Shown here one piece after another: positions 10,901 to 21,547 of a stretch of DNA of 64,000 bases. The stretch lies in contig NC_080672.1 of assembly GCF_030247195.1 (NCBI RefSeq), positions 396,259,037 through 396,323,036 on the forward strand. Direction: 5' to 3'. Below the pieces are notes generated by a model. The model saw only the letters and a program-made list of their open reading frames with translations. It was not told where the DNA came from and did no database searches. Each line of letters starts with the position of its first letter. The first letter of the stretch is position 1. The DNA comes from Topomyia yanbarensis (lineage: Eukaryota; Arthropoda; Insecta; Diptera; Culicidae). Both the position numbers and the translations under genes were made by a program.

Positions 10901-11506
10901 CAGCGGAAGGGATTTCTAGCTACTCATACCACTGCGTGTGGTGGACACTTGCAGGCGACTGCCGAAATCAACCATCTTTACTCGCACGTTGCGTACGGTG
11001 TAGGAACCTACGAAAATGGTGCCGATTGCGAGTGGACAATCGAGGCCGATTCGGGTCGTAAAGTTCAGCTGACCTTCCTGGCGTTCGATCTAGAAGAGGA
11101 AGGACACTGTTCGTACGACTACGTTGAAATCGGAAGCGGGTTCGATGATATGAGCGGCCAGCTGCACGGCAAGTACTGCGGAAACAGTATGCCTCCGGAG
11201 ATTATCTCGATGAGTGAGATAGTCGTGGTTCGGTTCCGCTCGGACGATACGGTTGGGTTCAAGGGCTTTTCGGCGTCGTACGTGGCAATCAGTCCGTTTG
11301 ATGATGAGCTTTCGACCGACGAGGAAGCGTCGGAGAGCACTGAGTTGGCGGCTCCGTTTCCTGGTTCGCTGAGAAATATGTTCATTAGCTACAATGAAGA
11401 TGATGGCGAGGACGACGATTACGAGGTGTATCACGGGCGGCGAGTGAACAGCAAGGTTCGGCTAGGGGTTCGCAATGAGATTAATTCTGCGCAAACTGAC
11501 GATTGA
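7940..11506 (+). CDS. tld: Tolloid/BMP-1-like astacin metalloprotease
   Basis: A 1188-residue secreted zinc protease. In this family it cleaves Chordin/Sog and releases Dpp/BMP ligands in the extracellular space. A signal peptide (about residues 20-40) precedes a long basic prodomain ending at a furin-type RSVR site (245-248). The astacin domain holds the zinc site H343-E-L-G-H347...H353 and the Met-turn SIMHY at 398-402. Then come CUB1 (about 452), CUB2 (569), calcium-binding EGF1 (VDEC, 683), CUB3 (725), EGF2 (844), CUB4 (887), CUB5 (1000) and an acidic tail. This is the complete tolloid order, with cysteines and catalytic residues in place. The coding region has no intron. Drosophila has both tolloid and tolkin; the roughly 250-residue prodomain does not settle which is closer, so the symbol is a family-level choice. 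Confidence 0.96.
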   Translation: MLSLVVRWPTLRRRSWSHSVLLPVSLMLMALIVRTSVVHCLERQYTADELLQSTFPLGISGDIDMDPCKSSSFMGDIAMANVNYESEFHKQRLKEQAAEAEKLQKQIIYEGLQVEEEGLIRPPVSSRERPSRTNDVGKKLKLQPSRGSDENSNTRKMHHKHRPQKHNPDKTSTRVNPKVKRPTYKSKTDNLKSELEKHSLSLADSNLLMQSKLVRVAHRHSTAKVNTPRKIRRYRRRRKDHPHHRSVRAATAKKERIWDYGVIPYEIDGNFSGLHKALFKQAMRHWENYTCIKFVERDPVEHVNFIVFTERPCGCCSFVGKRGNGPQAISIGKNCDKFGIVVHELGHVVGFWHEHTRPDREDHVVIEKHNIMIGQEYNFNKLTEDEVNSLGQPYDYFSIMHYARNTFSRGTYLDTILPVDIPGQKRPEIGQRLRLSEGDITQANLLYKCTKCGRTFQDHSGFFTSPSYHSKIPPNEPERCEWRITATHGEQIVLNITDLDIYKSENCRTDYLEIRDGYWYKSPLLGKLCGSKRNNNLIISSGNRMMLTFVTSYRQISMRGFSAQYEAICGGDIYLEVGGRLESPNYPADYLPNKECIWRITVPKDYQVALKFQSFEVENHDNCAYDYVEVRDGHSPESREIGAFCGYKIPPDMRSSSNKMFVKFVSDGSVQKAGFLATIMKEVDECERKDHSCEHDCINTLGGYECGCEIGYELHSDRKSCEKACGGILTAKSGTVWSPSFPKEYPTMKDCVWEIVASPQHKITLNFTHFDLEGNTFYQSSECDYDAVSVYSKINDEAMKRHGTFCGSRIPPTITSESNILRVEFRSDKTVQKTGFAAVYFSDVDECAVNNGGCQHECKNTVGSFICTCRNGYLLHENGRDCKEGGCKYEITAPSGQIYSPNYPDKYPSKKDCIWHFSTAPGHRIKLIFNVFDVELHQECAYDHIVIYDGDSQESHTLGRFCGAKMPHPISSTSNEMYMVFKTDLSVQRKGFLATHTTACGGHLQATAEINHLYSHVAYGVGTYENGADCEWTIEADSGRKVQLTFLAFDLEEEGHCSYDYVEIGSGFDDMSGQLHGKYCGNSMPPEIISMSEIVVVRFRSDDTVGFKGFSASYVAISPFDDELSTDEEASESTELAAPFPGSLRNMFISYNEDDGEDDDYEVYHGRRVNSKVRLGVRNEINSAQTDD

Positions 11507-11753
11507 ACGTATGTTGCGTTGGTGGTGAAGACGAGTTTCAATCAGTCAATTGTGATGTTATTTTAGTAAGATCAAATACAAAAATTTCAGACGAATGCAT
11601 GTTCATTCGAATACAGATGATTGTAGTACAGGTAGTAAGAATAATCTAGTTCCTGGATTTTTTTTAAATGATATTTTAACTATTATTTCATATTTAATGA
11701 CAATGATCTGAACGATTCTAGGACATGCAATGAAATAGACTGAGATAGTTGTA

Positions 11754-11759
11754 AATAAA
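11754..11759 (+). terminator. Candidate polyadenylation signal for tolloid
   Basis: AATAAA lies about 250 bases after the tolloid stop codon, a normal 3' UTR distance. Further AATAAA-like motifs occur near 11872 and 11894. Confidence 0.5.
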
Positions 11760-12299
11760 ATAGATGATTTCTTTCTTGATGAATGCATTCGTTATGAGAA
11801 ATACACCGCCCACCTCTAGTTTTACACAGGCCTATGCAAAGATGTCACACAATTTTCGGAAAGTATGTAAAATAAAAATGTCATTTTTGAGAAAATAAAA
11901 TTTTGTTCCCCGGCGAGAGCATTTTTCCCGAAACCGAGTCAACCAGCCAGGTGCCGAGATCAATTCGGCGATTCCGGTGGACAAGGGCGTCCGGTTTGTT
12001 GGTGCCTCGACGACCTGCAACTAGTGGTATCTTGTCGTGGTCTACTCAGTCTAGTTGTCGGTTCCTGGTCAGCCGTAGTATCAAGACCCCATCGTACATC
12101 TCGTTCCAAAGAGGTGGAGCGAGTATGGATCACTAAAGAAAGTAACTAGCATTAACTTCTGTCCTTCGTTCGTCTCGTATATCAGAACTCTTCTCTGGAA
12201 GTACTTCAGGATCCGGCATAGATAGTGCGGGACTCTCATTATGCGTTGTTAAATGCATTCTTCACTCACATGTATCGTAATCACAGCGCAGTATCAATC
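11760..12299. other. Spacer between tolloid and LINE debris
   Basis: No convincing gene. The part from about 11905 to 12180 is GC-richer than its surroundings and may be transposon-derived, but neither strand gives a recognisable protein. Confidence 0.35.
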
Positions 12300-13680
12300 T
12301 CCTCATCGCTTCCGTTTAGATGCCTTCTCCACACTCTCGAGCACTGTCATAAATTGCATCCACTGTCGATGCTCCTTTGCGGAATTCAAACTGCATATTT
12401 GACAGCCCCTCCGTGCATTTCGTTAGCCTTTTAAGAATTATTTTTTCCAGGAATTTTCCGAGTATGTCCAGGAAACATAGGGGCCTATATGAGGCCGGAT
12501 CACCCCGTGGTTTCCCTGGATTTGGCAGCAACACCAGCTTCTGTATCTTCCATATTTCGGGGAGGTTGCATTCATCTAGACACTTCTATAGCACTATCCT
12601 GAACATGTCCGGGTATACTAGGATCGCAACTTTCAGCACCGCATTTCGTATTCCATCAGACCCGGGGCTTTCTTTGGTTTCAGTCGCTTCGATCCTTCTG
12701 CCAGCTCATCCTTAGTTACTTGCCAATCGTCATTTTTTTCTCCTTCTTCTTCGCCGTACCGTAACGGTAGCGAGATATTTGGATCATGCTTCGGGAAAAG
12801 ACACTCGACGATTATCTTCAGCTTACCCGGGCACATTTCGAGTGGCGTGGCGAGCCCTTCAATTTCGCCATCACGACTCGGTACGCGTCTCCCCAGCGAT
12901 TGGCGTCTACTTCTCGGCTCCTTATGGCAATCTGACTTGCTAGGTCTGATCTGCCGGTTTAAAGCTGCCCTAGCTTCCCGAACCCTTCTCTATTTGAGTC
13001 AAATATTGCTATCAGAGCCCGCCTTCTGGCTCTGAGACAAGCAGCGGGTAGCGTATTGAGCGTCTCGTTTCACCAGTAAGCTTGACGCCGTCTATTGCGT
13101 GGTTCTACTGTGGTGTCACAAGCCGTCACAACCCTTCTTGTTAGATCAGCCGCATCCACGTTCTCGGTCCCGCCGTTCGACCGAAATGCCTCAACGAAGA
13201 GGTTTTTGTTGAAGGCTTTCGTCTTCCACTTTCGCTCGCCGGTCATCCTTCACCGTTGCTGCAGTAGTGTTCCGCTGGTCGATACGGTAGCAAATCGCCT
13301 GGTGGTCACTATGCATATACTTCTCGCTTACTCTCCAATCAATGTTCGCCGTCAATGAAGGACTACAGAATGTGACGTCGATTTTTCACTGCACAATTGT
13401 ACGTTTAACATCGCAAGAGCTTCCTGGAGGATGCGCCCTCTTGTGCTGGTTACTCTACTGCTCCACTCCACAGCCCAGGTATTGAAGTCCTCACCAATGA
13501 CTACCGGTTTTTGACCGAACATCTGCTCGGTTAACTGCTCCAACATTAGGCTGAATTGCTCCACTTCACTGGACGTCTGGATCGTCGTAGATGTGGTGTA
13601 GATTCCTACACCGTAGGCTGACCAATGTCGCCAGCTAAATAATGCGCCAAAGCAGAGACCGGTGTCGAAGTCGTAGTGTT
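12300..13680 (-). pseudogene. R1-clade LINE fragment (endonuclease to RT start)
   Basis: Reading from right to left on the minus strand, the fragment begins in an apurinic-type endonuclease (VIGEDFNTWAVEW at about 13440-13510, matching the R1 motif GDFNAWA-EWG), continues with WRVSEKYMHSDHQAI (about 13300-13345, the endonuclease SDH motif), passes through a decayed linker and reaches the RT start (KRLKPKKAPG near 12660, then KPRGDPASYRPLCFLDILGK near 12470-12515 and FRKGASTVDAI near 12345). Several frameshifts and stops interrupt it. The RT catalytic core and 3' end are missing on the left, and the 5' part abuts gypsy sequence at about 13680. It is dead. Confidence 0.82.
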
Positions 13681-13689
13681 ACCACAGAC

Positions 13690-13924
13690 TAACAGACATA
13701 ACACTATGGGGGAATTCCCTCAAAAAACATCGATCCGACACCTCCTGTAGATTAGCACCCCCATCCAATACTTGGTTTACGTTCTCAGATTCACCTATCA
13801 TCCAATCGAACAGTATATTGTAACTTCCAGATTTTTTCAGCGATCCTCCCAAACTTCCATATATTTTTGGATAAGAAATCTCGCACGCGAACTCGGTCAC
13901 CGTCCAGGAACTGACGTGCAACAA
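13690..13924 (-). pseudogene. Gypsy integrase C-terminal domain
   Basis: Minus-strand reading gives FLDGDRVRVRDFLSKN and then KLQYTVRLDD followed by NVNQVLDGG, which is the conserved C-terminal region after the gypsy integrase core. It joins precisely to the upstream coding at the TA insertion point of the MITE at 13927-14100. Confidence 0.8.
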
Positions 13925-13926
13925 TA

Positions 13927-14100
13927 GGTTTGTTCCAGTACACGGAAGTTACTCCCTGTTGCTCCGGAGCAAAAAATTCTTGCCCCTTTTCACTCCGGTT
14001 TGCTACCAAAAGAAGAAAAAGGGAAGAAGATAATACAGGAACGTTTTTCTCCCTGTTTGCTCCGGAGTACTTCCAGTTTCTCCTGGTACTGGAACAAACC
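13927..14100. mobile_element. 174-bp MITE with TA duplication inside gypsy integrase
   Basis: The ends are inverted repeats starting GGTTTGTTCCAGTAC, with GCTCCGGAGCAAA further in on both sides. TA lies immediately outside at 13925-13926 and 14101-14102. Removing the element and one TA restores the gypsy integrase reading frame across the joint, which fixes both termini. Confidence 0.85.
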
Positions 14101-14102
14101 TA

Positions 14103-15746
14103 ATATCAGCCTTCGCTGAAGTTTCATTCTTCGGCAACAAAAGGTCGAGTGTCGAGTCTCGAACGGATCTGTCGACCGAGCACAAGCATTGATGGTGATG
14201 TTCCCGTTGATAGATGAATCACTTTAGGCGATAAGTGAGTAAGATACTGCATAGGTCCAGGTTCAGCTGAGACTTGGAGCGCTTCAATGCCTTCAACTTC
14301 TGATTGATGCTCTGAACGTACCGCTCAGCTTGACCATTCGTTGTCGGATGATACGGTACACTCATTTTGTGCATTATGCCATTCATCTTCAGAAATTGTT
14401 CAAAAATTTCAGAAGAAGATTGAACGCCGTGGTCGCTTACCAGAAATAAGTGTTTATGAATGGACCCGCAAATTCGATGTGGACTCTTTGAAACGGTTTA
14501 CTCGGTGATTCCCAGCAATGAAGGTTCATTTTCGCAGGTTCTGCACGTACCGACTGACAGTCGGTGCAGTTCGCTACTATTTCCTCTATATCCAGAACTA
14601 ATCCCGGCAACCAGCGATATCCTCTTGCCAGCGACTTCGTGCGGGTTGCACCAAAGTGAGTAGAATGCAACTCATCAAGAACACGTTTTCGAAAAACGGC
14701 AGGCACGTATACTCGAATTTCTCGAAGTAAGCACCCTTTATGTAGTGAAAACTCGTTCTGTTCTAGTCCATAGCGATCATTTGCTTCCACCAGCTGACCA
14801 TGTTTGATTCCTTGGATAAGCTTTTGTACAGATTGATCTCCATCAGTTGCTTGACCTAATTCGGCGGCTGTCAAAGGCAAGGTGGCAATTTGACTCAACG
14901 CCACAGCATCGGATTCTTTAATCTCGTTCTCGGGGTCGGTTATCTTCAGCGGAATTCTCGACATGACGTCGGCATTTGCATGATTGTTAGACTTAAGAAA
15001 TCTGATTTCATAATCGAAACTCTGCAAGTAGGTACCGTAATGCTGCATTCTCAGGGCAGACATAACCGGCAACCCGGCCGTATATGTATTGAAAGAACTT
15101 CTTCACGTCCAATATGACGACGTACGCCTCCTTGTCCACCTGCATATAATTCTGCTGCACACAGTTAAGAGTTTGGGACGTGAACTGGATCGGTCGTTCC
15201 GAACCGTCGGGATGAACGTGACTGAGCACAGCCCCTACCCCATCCATAGGGCGAAGCGTCCGTAGCCAGCAGCAGTGGCAATTCCGGTGAGTAATGGACA
15301 AGGCAGTTGTCAGATCGCATTTGTTCTTTCACTTTCCTGAAAGAGTCGTCGCATTGTTGGGTCCATCTGAACGGCACGTCATTTTTAAGCAAGTTTGTTC
15401 AATGGGTACAGGACCATACTCAGGTCGGTAAACCACCCGCAATAGTTTACGAATCTGACAAACGACCGGACGTCATCTCTGTTCTTTGGTATAGGCATCT
15501 CCTGAATTGCCTTCACCTTCTTCCGGATCTTGTTGATACCGTCCACAGTAATCAATCTCGTCGACGAAGAACTTTCATTTGTCCTTGTTAACTCGTATTC
15601 CGCATTCATTTAGTCGCCGTAATACTTCCTCCACTTACGTCGTAAGTGAACTTCATCGTTTTCTTCTGTTATTTTTATGTAGTCCAGAAAAAAACTAACA
15701 CCTTCTATTCCTTGCAGTAAATGGCTTCCATTTGTCGCTGCCGACG
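14103..15746 (-). pseudogene. Gypsy RT C-terminus, RNase H and integrase
   Basis: Order on the minus strand: RT motif GVSFFLDYIKIT near 15690 (the catalytic FLDD is changed to FLDY), VRSFVRFVNYCGWF near 15470, PLLLATDASPYGWG near 15250 (RNase H), YMQVDKEAYVVI near 15130, NHANADVMSRIP near 14970, the integrase zinc finger ELHSTHFGATRTK ... CTDC near 14570-14670, and the integrase core with VSDHGV near 14430 and PTTNGQAERYVQ near 14325. Small frameshifts occur near 15385, 15170 and 15075 and again near 14435. The core Asp and Glu context is recognisable, but the RT active site is altered. Confidence 0.88.
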
Positions 15747-15751
15747 CGATA

Positions 15752-18637
15752 CCAACGACACGACCTGAAACTTCATGAAAAATTGCGAAAAAAAGTGTCC
15801 AAGAAATTCACCGCCAGTTACCAGTACATTGAGCGACCCCTCGGTAAGGATGAAATATGAATTTCTTGCGCAACACTGCCTCAATTTTCTCAATGTTTAT
15901 TTACATACCCTAGCAACCAAAGTACGTAACAGCTAGGAAAAAAACATACTGTTTCGTTTGCCGCAAGAATTCAATTTTGTTGGATTTCGGCAAAATTTGC
16001 TTCTTTCTAAGCAGCTTTGTTGATGTTTAGGTTTGAGAATTAGGCAACAACGTGTAGATTGCTCGCAATCCATCCGGGTTATAGAAGGGATGCAGAGGAT
16101 TCGGCTCTTACAGGAAGACAATCTGCAGCCGTCGTGCTCGTGTCGAACTGCTTACCGGCAAGGGCGGTCGTGGTTTTCGCGGTGGTGGTAGTGGTGGTGG
16201 CGGACCACCGCATGACAAAGGAGGTCGTGGTAACTTCCATCCGGACGACAGATGCTACGAGTGTGGAGAGCGAGATCATTATGTCCGAGATTATACTAAA
16301 GGACGCAAGAGATCTCGGAGCCGCAGTCCACGTTCGCGCTTTCATGAGCTCCGAACTCATTCCAAGAGTTACAGCTAAAGCCGTCAAAGTGCCGCGAACG
16401 CCATACCCAATCGACATACCCAAGACACGGAAAAAGACAACCCGCGTTCGTTCGATTACTAAATCGCCACGACATTCGACTCACTCCTGGAGTCGCTCGC
16501 GAACACCTCGCTCGGCAACCAGATCACGCTTCAGATCCCATTGTCGCAATGGCGGCAACTAACATCACGATTAAACGATTCGTCTTCAGTTTCGAACGCC
16601 GTGCTGCCACTAGCACTTTGTCCACGGAACTACGTGACTGTTAGAACACCGGAGGCGATTACAAAAATTAAGATTAACTACACACAAAAACTTCAGAAAC
16701 CAGAAATTATATCGAGGTATCTAGTTGGTGAAATTGTAAACGTCTTCTCGAAAATCCTCAGCGAAGTATTTTAAACCTAAATGAATTACTTTCTACTAAA
16801 ACGCTTTCGATTTCAGAGCCCTACGAAAATTAGTCCAGCAATTAACCGTCTGAAAAGATCAAATAATACACCTTGTCCAAGACAGAATTTCTGCAGCTTT
16901 CCAGTTCTTTGAGTCGCTTCCCCGAACCATATAGAAACTTATAGAAGCGTTTATAATATTAGTCATTCCATTCGTTGAAAAATGAAGTTACTTTTCCTTG
17001 AACTGAAAAATAGTTTTAGGCACCAGGTTATAGTAAACATTAATAAAATTACACAGAAACTTGCATCCCTTTCCTAAGAATTCACCAGAACATGCAACAA
17101 ATGCTATCTAATGTTTGTATGTGAACACACAAACCTTCGACCTAAACATCGACCCCAATAATTAAAGAATCTTTCGAACGCACGCTAAACTCTCTACAAT
17201 GTGGTGGGTCTGAAAACTATGAATTGTTAGTTACTCTTGTTGATGCTCAGAAATCCCTCCGCATTCCCATTCAAGACCAAGAGAAGTAATTTTTGGAGCA
17301 GGAAAATCCTGGTTCTGATCCCCATATATAATCTAGAAAAACAGTTAACAAGAGACCAGTTAAGACATAACCATCTTCATCATTTTTAATATATCAAGCA
17401 TATAGTAAATTTTTGGCAGTAGTTCGTTTATCTATGAGAAAATTAAATGAAACACATAATGAATAATTAGAATAGTATTATCAGTCGTCAAGGTCTTCGT
17501 TTCTGTTTCCAGATTTTTTGGGTAGTTTAGGTTAATTTTAATAAATTGGGCAACAAATGTTCCTGTTCTCTGCAGAGTTCGAGCGCCGATATGTCAGAAC
17601 TGACTGCAGTCTATTGCTGTTTCATCTGATTTTTGCTTATCATATTGTGGTGGGAATGTTCAGCTTACTACTGCTAATCATACGTCTGCCTCCGCTGGCC
17701 TTGATCCATCAACGTAATGTTGTTCGTGATACGACCGGTGGTTATCCTAGCTAGTGATCCGGTTTTAAATTAAGAGGGTACTGTTGTTGAGTGTCCCAAA
17801 GGACAAGATAGGTACCTGTAGGAATGTGTTTCGAAATCTCCATTTGAGATACAATGGTCCATTCGGATGTGCCGCGCGGTGCCTGAAATTTTACGTGCAA
17901 TTCTTACACCAGTAGACAGCGTAGACGTATTCACAGACTTCGATTGTTCTTGTACGGGTACTAGCTTTTTGAAATTTTCGAAAGTCTCAAAATGTTTCAT
18001 TAGCAGTTCACGTTTGTTAAACATTAAACTTGAAGTAATAAGATTGGTAAATAGAAGCCTGTCTTGTAAAGGCTGGGCTGAAGTTTCGTTTAGTAGCGTA
18101 GCCGATCGATTATCTTCAGTTCCGCTGGCTATTGAACATGCTTTGAATGTTGGTAATTCCGGAATATAGTCCCATAAGATAACTTTTCTGAAATTGCAAA
18201 CCTTATATCGCAACGAGTCAAACAAAATCTATTGAGTGGATTGAATACCTTCAGAACTAATTTGGAGAGTATTTAGTCACGTTGATCAGTTCCGCCAAAA
18301 TCACGATACTTGCTTGAATGAATGCAAAGGAACGACAGCAGGACATAACGTCAGAAATGAGGGGTATGATTACGATAAGGGAATAAAATCCGAAAACGAC
18401 TGTATAATAAAGTCCGGAAATTTTATTGATTTGATTTGTTATTTTTTCAAGCGTAACTAAGGAATGCAACGGTAACTATAAGGCTATTTGAAAAAAATAA
18501 CAAACTATCCAGTGTTACTAGTTTTATGCTTTTTCTAACGAAATGTCATATTTGACATTACCAGTTACCTGAGTCACTGAGGGGTAGTCATATTTCCGAT
18601 ACACTTTTAGAATTCAAGTGTCTAGTCGTGTCGTTGG
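15752..18637. mobile_element. 2.9-kb insertion with 13-bp inverted ends and 5-bp duplication
   Basis: Both ends are exact 13-bp inverted repeats, CCAACGACACGAC (15752-15764 and 18625-18637). The 5-bp sequence CGATA is duplicated outside (15747-15751 and 18638-18642), and removing the insert with one CGATA restores a gypsy RT motif (MYGIASA). The interior holds an SR-protein retrocopy (16030-16562), about 1 kb of AT-rich sequence (16563-17550) and 17.5-18.5 kb sequence with two unassigned minus-strand open frames (17770-18225 and 18257-18469, the latter hydrophobic). No transposase was recognised. Class is unknown. Confidence 0.72.
16030..16562 (+). pseudogene. SR splicing factor retrocopy (SRSF7/x16-type)
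   Basis: The sequence reads as the second half of an RRM (IARNPSG near 16057, then DAEDSAL-GR and, after a frameshift, RARVELLTGKGGRGFRGG at about 16138-16185), a glycine-rich linker, a CCHC zinc knuckle (CYECGERDHYVRDY at about 16255-16296, last Cys changed to Tyr), and an RS domain (KRSRSRSPRSRF). A stop near 16376 and frame changes break the RS domain, and RS-like residues continue to a stop at 16560-16562. The parent family binds exonic enhancers in pre-mRNA in the nucleus. Absence of introns suggests a processed copy. The N-terminal half of the RRM is missing. Confidence 0.78.
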
Positions 18638-18642
18638 CGATA

Positions 18643-18915
18643 CCGTACATCAATCAATTCGGACGATAAAGACCACGATGCGCAGACAGCTTGAGAATTT
18701 CACGATCGTCCGGAGCCACCTCAAGCTACAGGTACGCTTGGACCAGATCAATCTTGGAGAATTTTGCCTCCCGCAAGTGAAGCAAACAACTCATCCACAG
18801 TAGGCAATGGATGCTTATCCACCTCAATGTTCGGATTCACGGGCTGTTTGAATTCGCCACAAATTCTCACCCGGTTTTGCAACTTCTTCACAGGAACAAT
18901 CGGCCTAGCACAATT
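18643..18915 (-). pseudogene. Gypsy RT segment
   Basis: Minus-strand coding shows PIVPVKKLQNRVRICGEF, VNPNIEVDKHPLPTVDELFA and FSKIDLVQAYLKLEV followed by LMYGIA, the classic fingers/palm start of a gypsy reverse transcriptase with the first catalytic Asp in KIDL. It continues at 15746 once the 2.9-kb insertion is removed and joins upstream coding across the MITE at 18916-19414. Confidence 0.88.
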
Positions 18916-19414
18916 GGGTCATTAAATGAGAAAAAAAAACTCTTTTTTATTACATACATCGATAAAGCTGACTTTCGTGATTGCAACAATGTATTTTTCC
19001 AACTCAGGAAACGTGAAAATAAAATTTAAATTTAAAATAAAGAAATATGTTGAGAGTCTGGATTTGACACTATCAGAAGGATTTGACATTTCGAATTTCA
19101 CGACAAATGATGCCCTGTCAGAAAAAAATGAACACATGTTTTCCCGGTTTTCCCGCAGGGTTATTTTTATTTGACATAAAAACCATTCAATGCATATAGT
19201 TTTTTTGCATTTTGGGTGTTGTCTTGATAGGCCAGATGTAAACAACCGCAGTTTTCCTGTGTATGGTTGCCAAGTTTAAATAAGATTTATTTTAAAAAAC
19301 AAAAAAATCGTTTTTACGTATTAAAACGATTTTTTTTAAAATAATGTTGTATTATATATATTGGACCCAAAATTTATCGAATGGAATGGAAAACTGTATA
19401 TAGCTTAATGACCC
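18916..19414. mobile_element. 499-bp MITE with 10-bp ends inside gypsy RT
   Basis: Terminal inverted repeats GGGTCATTAA are exact at 18916-18925 and 19405-19414. AATT is duplicated outside (18912-18915 and 19415-19418). Joining the flanks gives a continuous gypsy RT sequence. The interior is AT-rich with poly-A and poly-T runs and no coding potential. Confidence 0.8.
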
Positions 19415-19418
19415 AATT

Positions 19419-20110
19419 GCTGGAATTCACCTTCGTGAGCATACCTTCTGCAGCAAGTTTTTTCAATTCGCCTTCAACAGTTTTTAACATATTGAAGGGT
19501 ATTTTCCGTGCCTTTAGAAATACTGGTCAAACGTTTTTCTTCAGTGGTAGTGATTAGCTTGAACATTAACAATCCTTCCGATCGAGGCGCTGAACACTTT
19601 CGGATACTTCTTTACAGCAACATCATGACAAGAAAAAGCCGTAGCAGCAATTATGTTAATAACACTCGGACCCTGAGTCACACTGTTCCAGTCCACCGAT
19701 ATCTCTTGTAACCACTCGCTGCCTAGCAACGGGTGCTTTCCTGAATTCACCACGTAAAGTGGTGTAACTTCGTAATGTTCCCCTCGAATTCAACCCTCGC
19801 GTCGAGAATACCTAGTACCTCAATGTTGGTATTGCAATAGCTAACCAGTTCCGTATCGCATTCGTGCAGTTGCTCGTCGGCAAAGAGTCTGTTTCGGTTT
19901 TCCGCACTGATTATACTAATCGGCGAACCAGTATCAACTTCGAATCGGATGTATTTCCCGTTCACAGACACATCCAGCAAAAACTTTTTGCAACGCGACG
20001 GCGATTCGACCGTACAAACTTCGCGAATCTCCGCACTTCCCTCGCCAGATTGGTCAACGTAATTTGTCTCTACCGCATTTGGTTTGTTTAACGATCCGGA
20101 ATCGGATTTC
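19419..20110 (-). pseudogene. Gypsy protease and RT N-terminus
   Basis: An open minus-strand frame at 19980-19747 encodes an aspartic protease with the intact catalytic motif FEVDTGSPISIIS. A shifted frame (19753-19541) continues through a connector (HPLLGSEWLQEISVDW), and GELKKLAAEGMLTKV near 19430-19475 leads into the RT. This is the normal gypsy arrangement. A frameshift near 19750 and stops near 19540 break it. Confidence 0.82.
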
Positions 20111-20189
20111 GTGGCAGCTAACTTCTTCAGACATACCTTTCGAGGTTCACTTTTAGTTTATAAAACGAGCAGATAGATTGTTTATATTT

Positions 20190-20625
20190 GCACGCATTCG
20201 CGAAGTGCGAGTTATCCCCACATCGATAAGGGACCATCCATAAATGACGTAGCATTCTTTTAGCGATTTTTAACACCCCCTCCCCCATCGTAGCATTTCG
20301 TCACAAACTTCTAAATACCCCCCCTGGTAATTACGTAGCTTGACGGTAACTCTACCCCCCTTGTCCCCGCAAAATTTAAAAATAAGATAAACGATAATAG
20401 TTATTCCCCTTTAAAAAAGCTACGTAGCATGACAAGACCCCCTACCCCCCTATCGTCACACATCATCCCAAAATACAAAAGTCCCCCCTCCCCCATATAA
20501 TGCTACGTCATTTATGGATGGTTCCTAACAGCTCGCATCACTTGCACTTTCGAGCTTGAGCTTGTGCGACCACTCCTGGGCTGCTACTTCGTTATCGAAC
20601 TGGCTTAGCAGAAGTTGCACAGGGA
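20190..20625 (-). pseudogene. Gypsy gag C-terminus and zinc knuckle, split by a MITE
   Basis: The right part (20526-20625) reads EVAAQEWSHKLKLESASDASC. The left part (20190-20229) reads YRCGDNSHFANAC. Removing the MITE at 20230-20525 and one TAA joins these into a CCHC knuckle (C-x2-C-x4-H-x4-C), the nucleic-acid-binding motif of Gag. Confidence 0.82.
20230..20525. mobile_element. 296-bp MITE, TAA duplication (family shared with 61307-61573)
   Basis: Ends are near-perfect inverted repeats containing CCATCCATAAATGACGTAGC. TAA is duplicated at 20227-20229 and 20526-20528. The interior is rich in CCCCC and ACCCCC runs on both strands. A second copy at 61307-61573 has a TTA duplication. A 3-bp TWA target duplication fits PIF/Harbinger-type mobilisation. 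Confidence 0.88.
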
Positions 20626-20879
20626 ATAAGTGGATAATTATGCTTGTGAGTTGCGAAACATCCTTCAATGTGCAACTTCTGGTAATCCTAAAGTGTTTAT
20701 TGATCAATACCGACGCTGGCCAGGCCCGAACGTAGATCGCGTAAGGAAAGAGAAGGAATGGTTAGTCCGATACTTGCTTTTGCTAAAAGCCGTACATACT
20801 ACTGCGCATTCCACAAGTATCACGGGAGGAGGAATTTGTTAGTAAGTAGAAGTTGGATTCTACTTCTTCTATATCGACG
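20626..20879 (+). other. Unassigned open frame at a rearranged gypsy junction
   Basis: A 70-residue plus-strand frame (20630-20842) includes DQYRRWPGPNVDRVRKEKEW. I do not recognise it. It lies between gypsy gag segments and a SINE, and a 20-bp piece of gypsy gag (20528-20547) recurs at 21085-21104, so the area has been rearranged. Confidence 0.3.
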
Positions 20880-21084
20880 CCAGTGAGGTGACTCCACTAT
20901 CCGGACTAGATATCGATCCATCAACTCATAGACCGGGGACCAACGGCTTTACTTCCCTTCCGAAGGAAGACGTGACCATAGATTTTTTCACCTCAGAAAA
21001 ATCTCAACGACCTCGGCTGGAATTGAACCCAGGCCAACTGGAATGAGTGGCGGTCATGCTTACCACTCAACCACCGGTGCCGTC
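20880..21084 (-). mobile_element. tRNA-derived SINE
   Basis: The minus strand begins near 21084 and carries both halves of a tRNA-type internal RNA polymerase III promoter: an A box TGGTTGAGTGGTAAG (plus 21059-21073) and a B box GGTTCAATTCC (plus 21019-21029), spaced about 30-40 bases apart. The downstream part (to about 20880) is unrelated to tRNA. This is the layout of tRNA-derived SINEs such as Feilai in Aedes; the family itself is not confirmed. The 3' end and tail are not well defined. Confidence 0.72.
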
Positions 21085-21547
21085 ACAACTCGCATCACTT
21101 GCACAGTGACGTCATGCATTAAATGTGACAGGTGGTGGTCCTGTTGATTATATTTTGAACTTAGAGATTATTCGTATTCTCAAAATGGTATATTGGGAAA
21201 CATTTGAAATATATTGGGAATCATGTTTTTGAAAGTATAGATGTACTCTAGAACGCCTTACAATTAAATTGTGCTATTCCCTATTGTGGGGAAATGTATA
21301 TGAAAGATCTAATAAGTGAACTAATTAATTGTTTATCAATTACTTCTAGTGTTCTCTGAATCGATAAGTAGTTTTGTGGTAAAATTTCTTGGGAATTGAT
21401 TATTAGCACTAAGTTTATTTTAATTGAATTCAAATTTGTTAAGTCCAAACTGTAAACAAAAGGACCAGCAATTGTCAAATTTGTGAGGTTAAGGCATTTC
21501 ATACAATGGTCAATCGATTACCAGTGCTGTCACGATTTTTGTTTACT
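21085..21547. other. Unassigned AT-rich stretch with gypsy remnant
   Basis: Begins with a 20-bp near-copy of gypsy gag sequence also found at 20528-20547 and then becomes AT-rich without recognisable coding. Probably an insertion into gypsy gag, but ends and target duplication were not resolved. Confidence 0.35.

Noticed and set aside
8484..11434. Several open frames antisense or shifted relative to tolloid
   Set aside because: Shadows of a long GC-balanced coding region; none has a domain.
17770..18469. Minus-strand frames of 151 and 70 residues, the second hydrophobic, considered as a chemoreceptor pseudogene
   Set aside because: The hydrophobic run alone is not enough; no conserved receptor motif seen.
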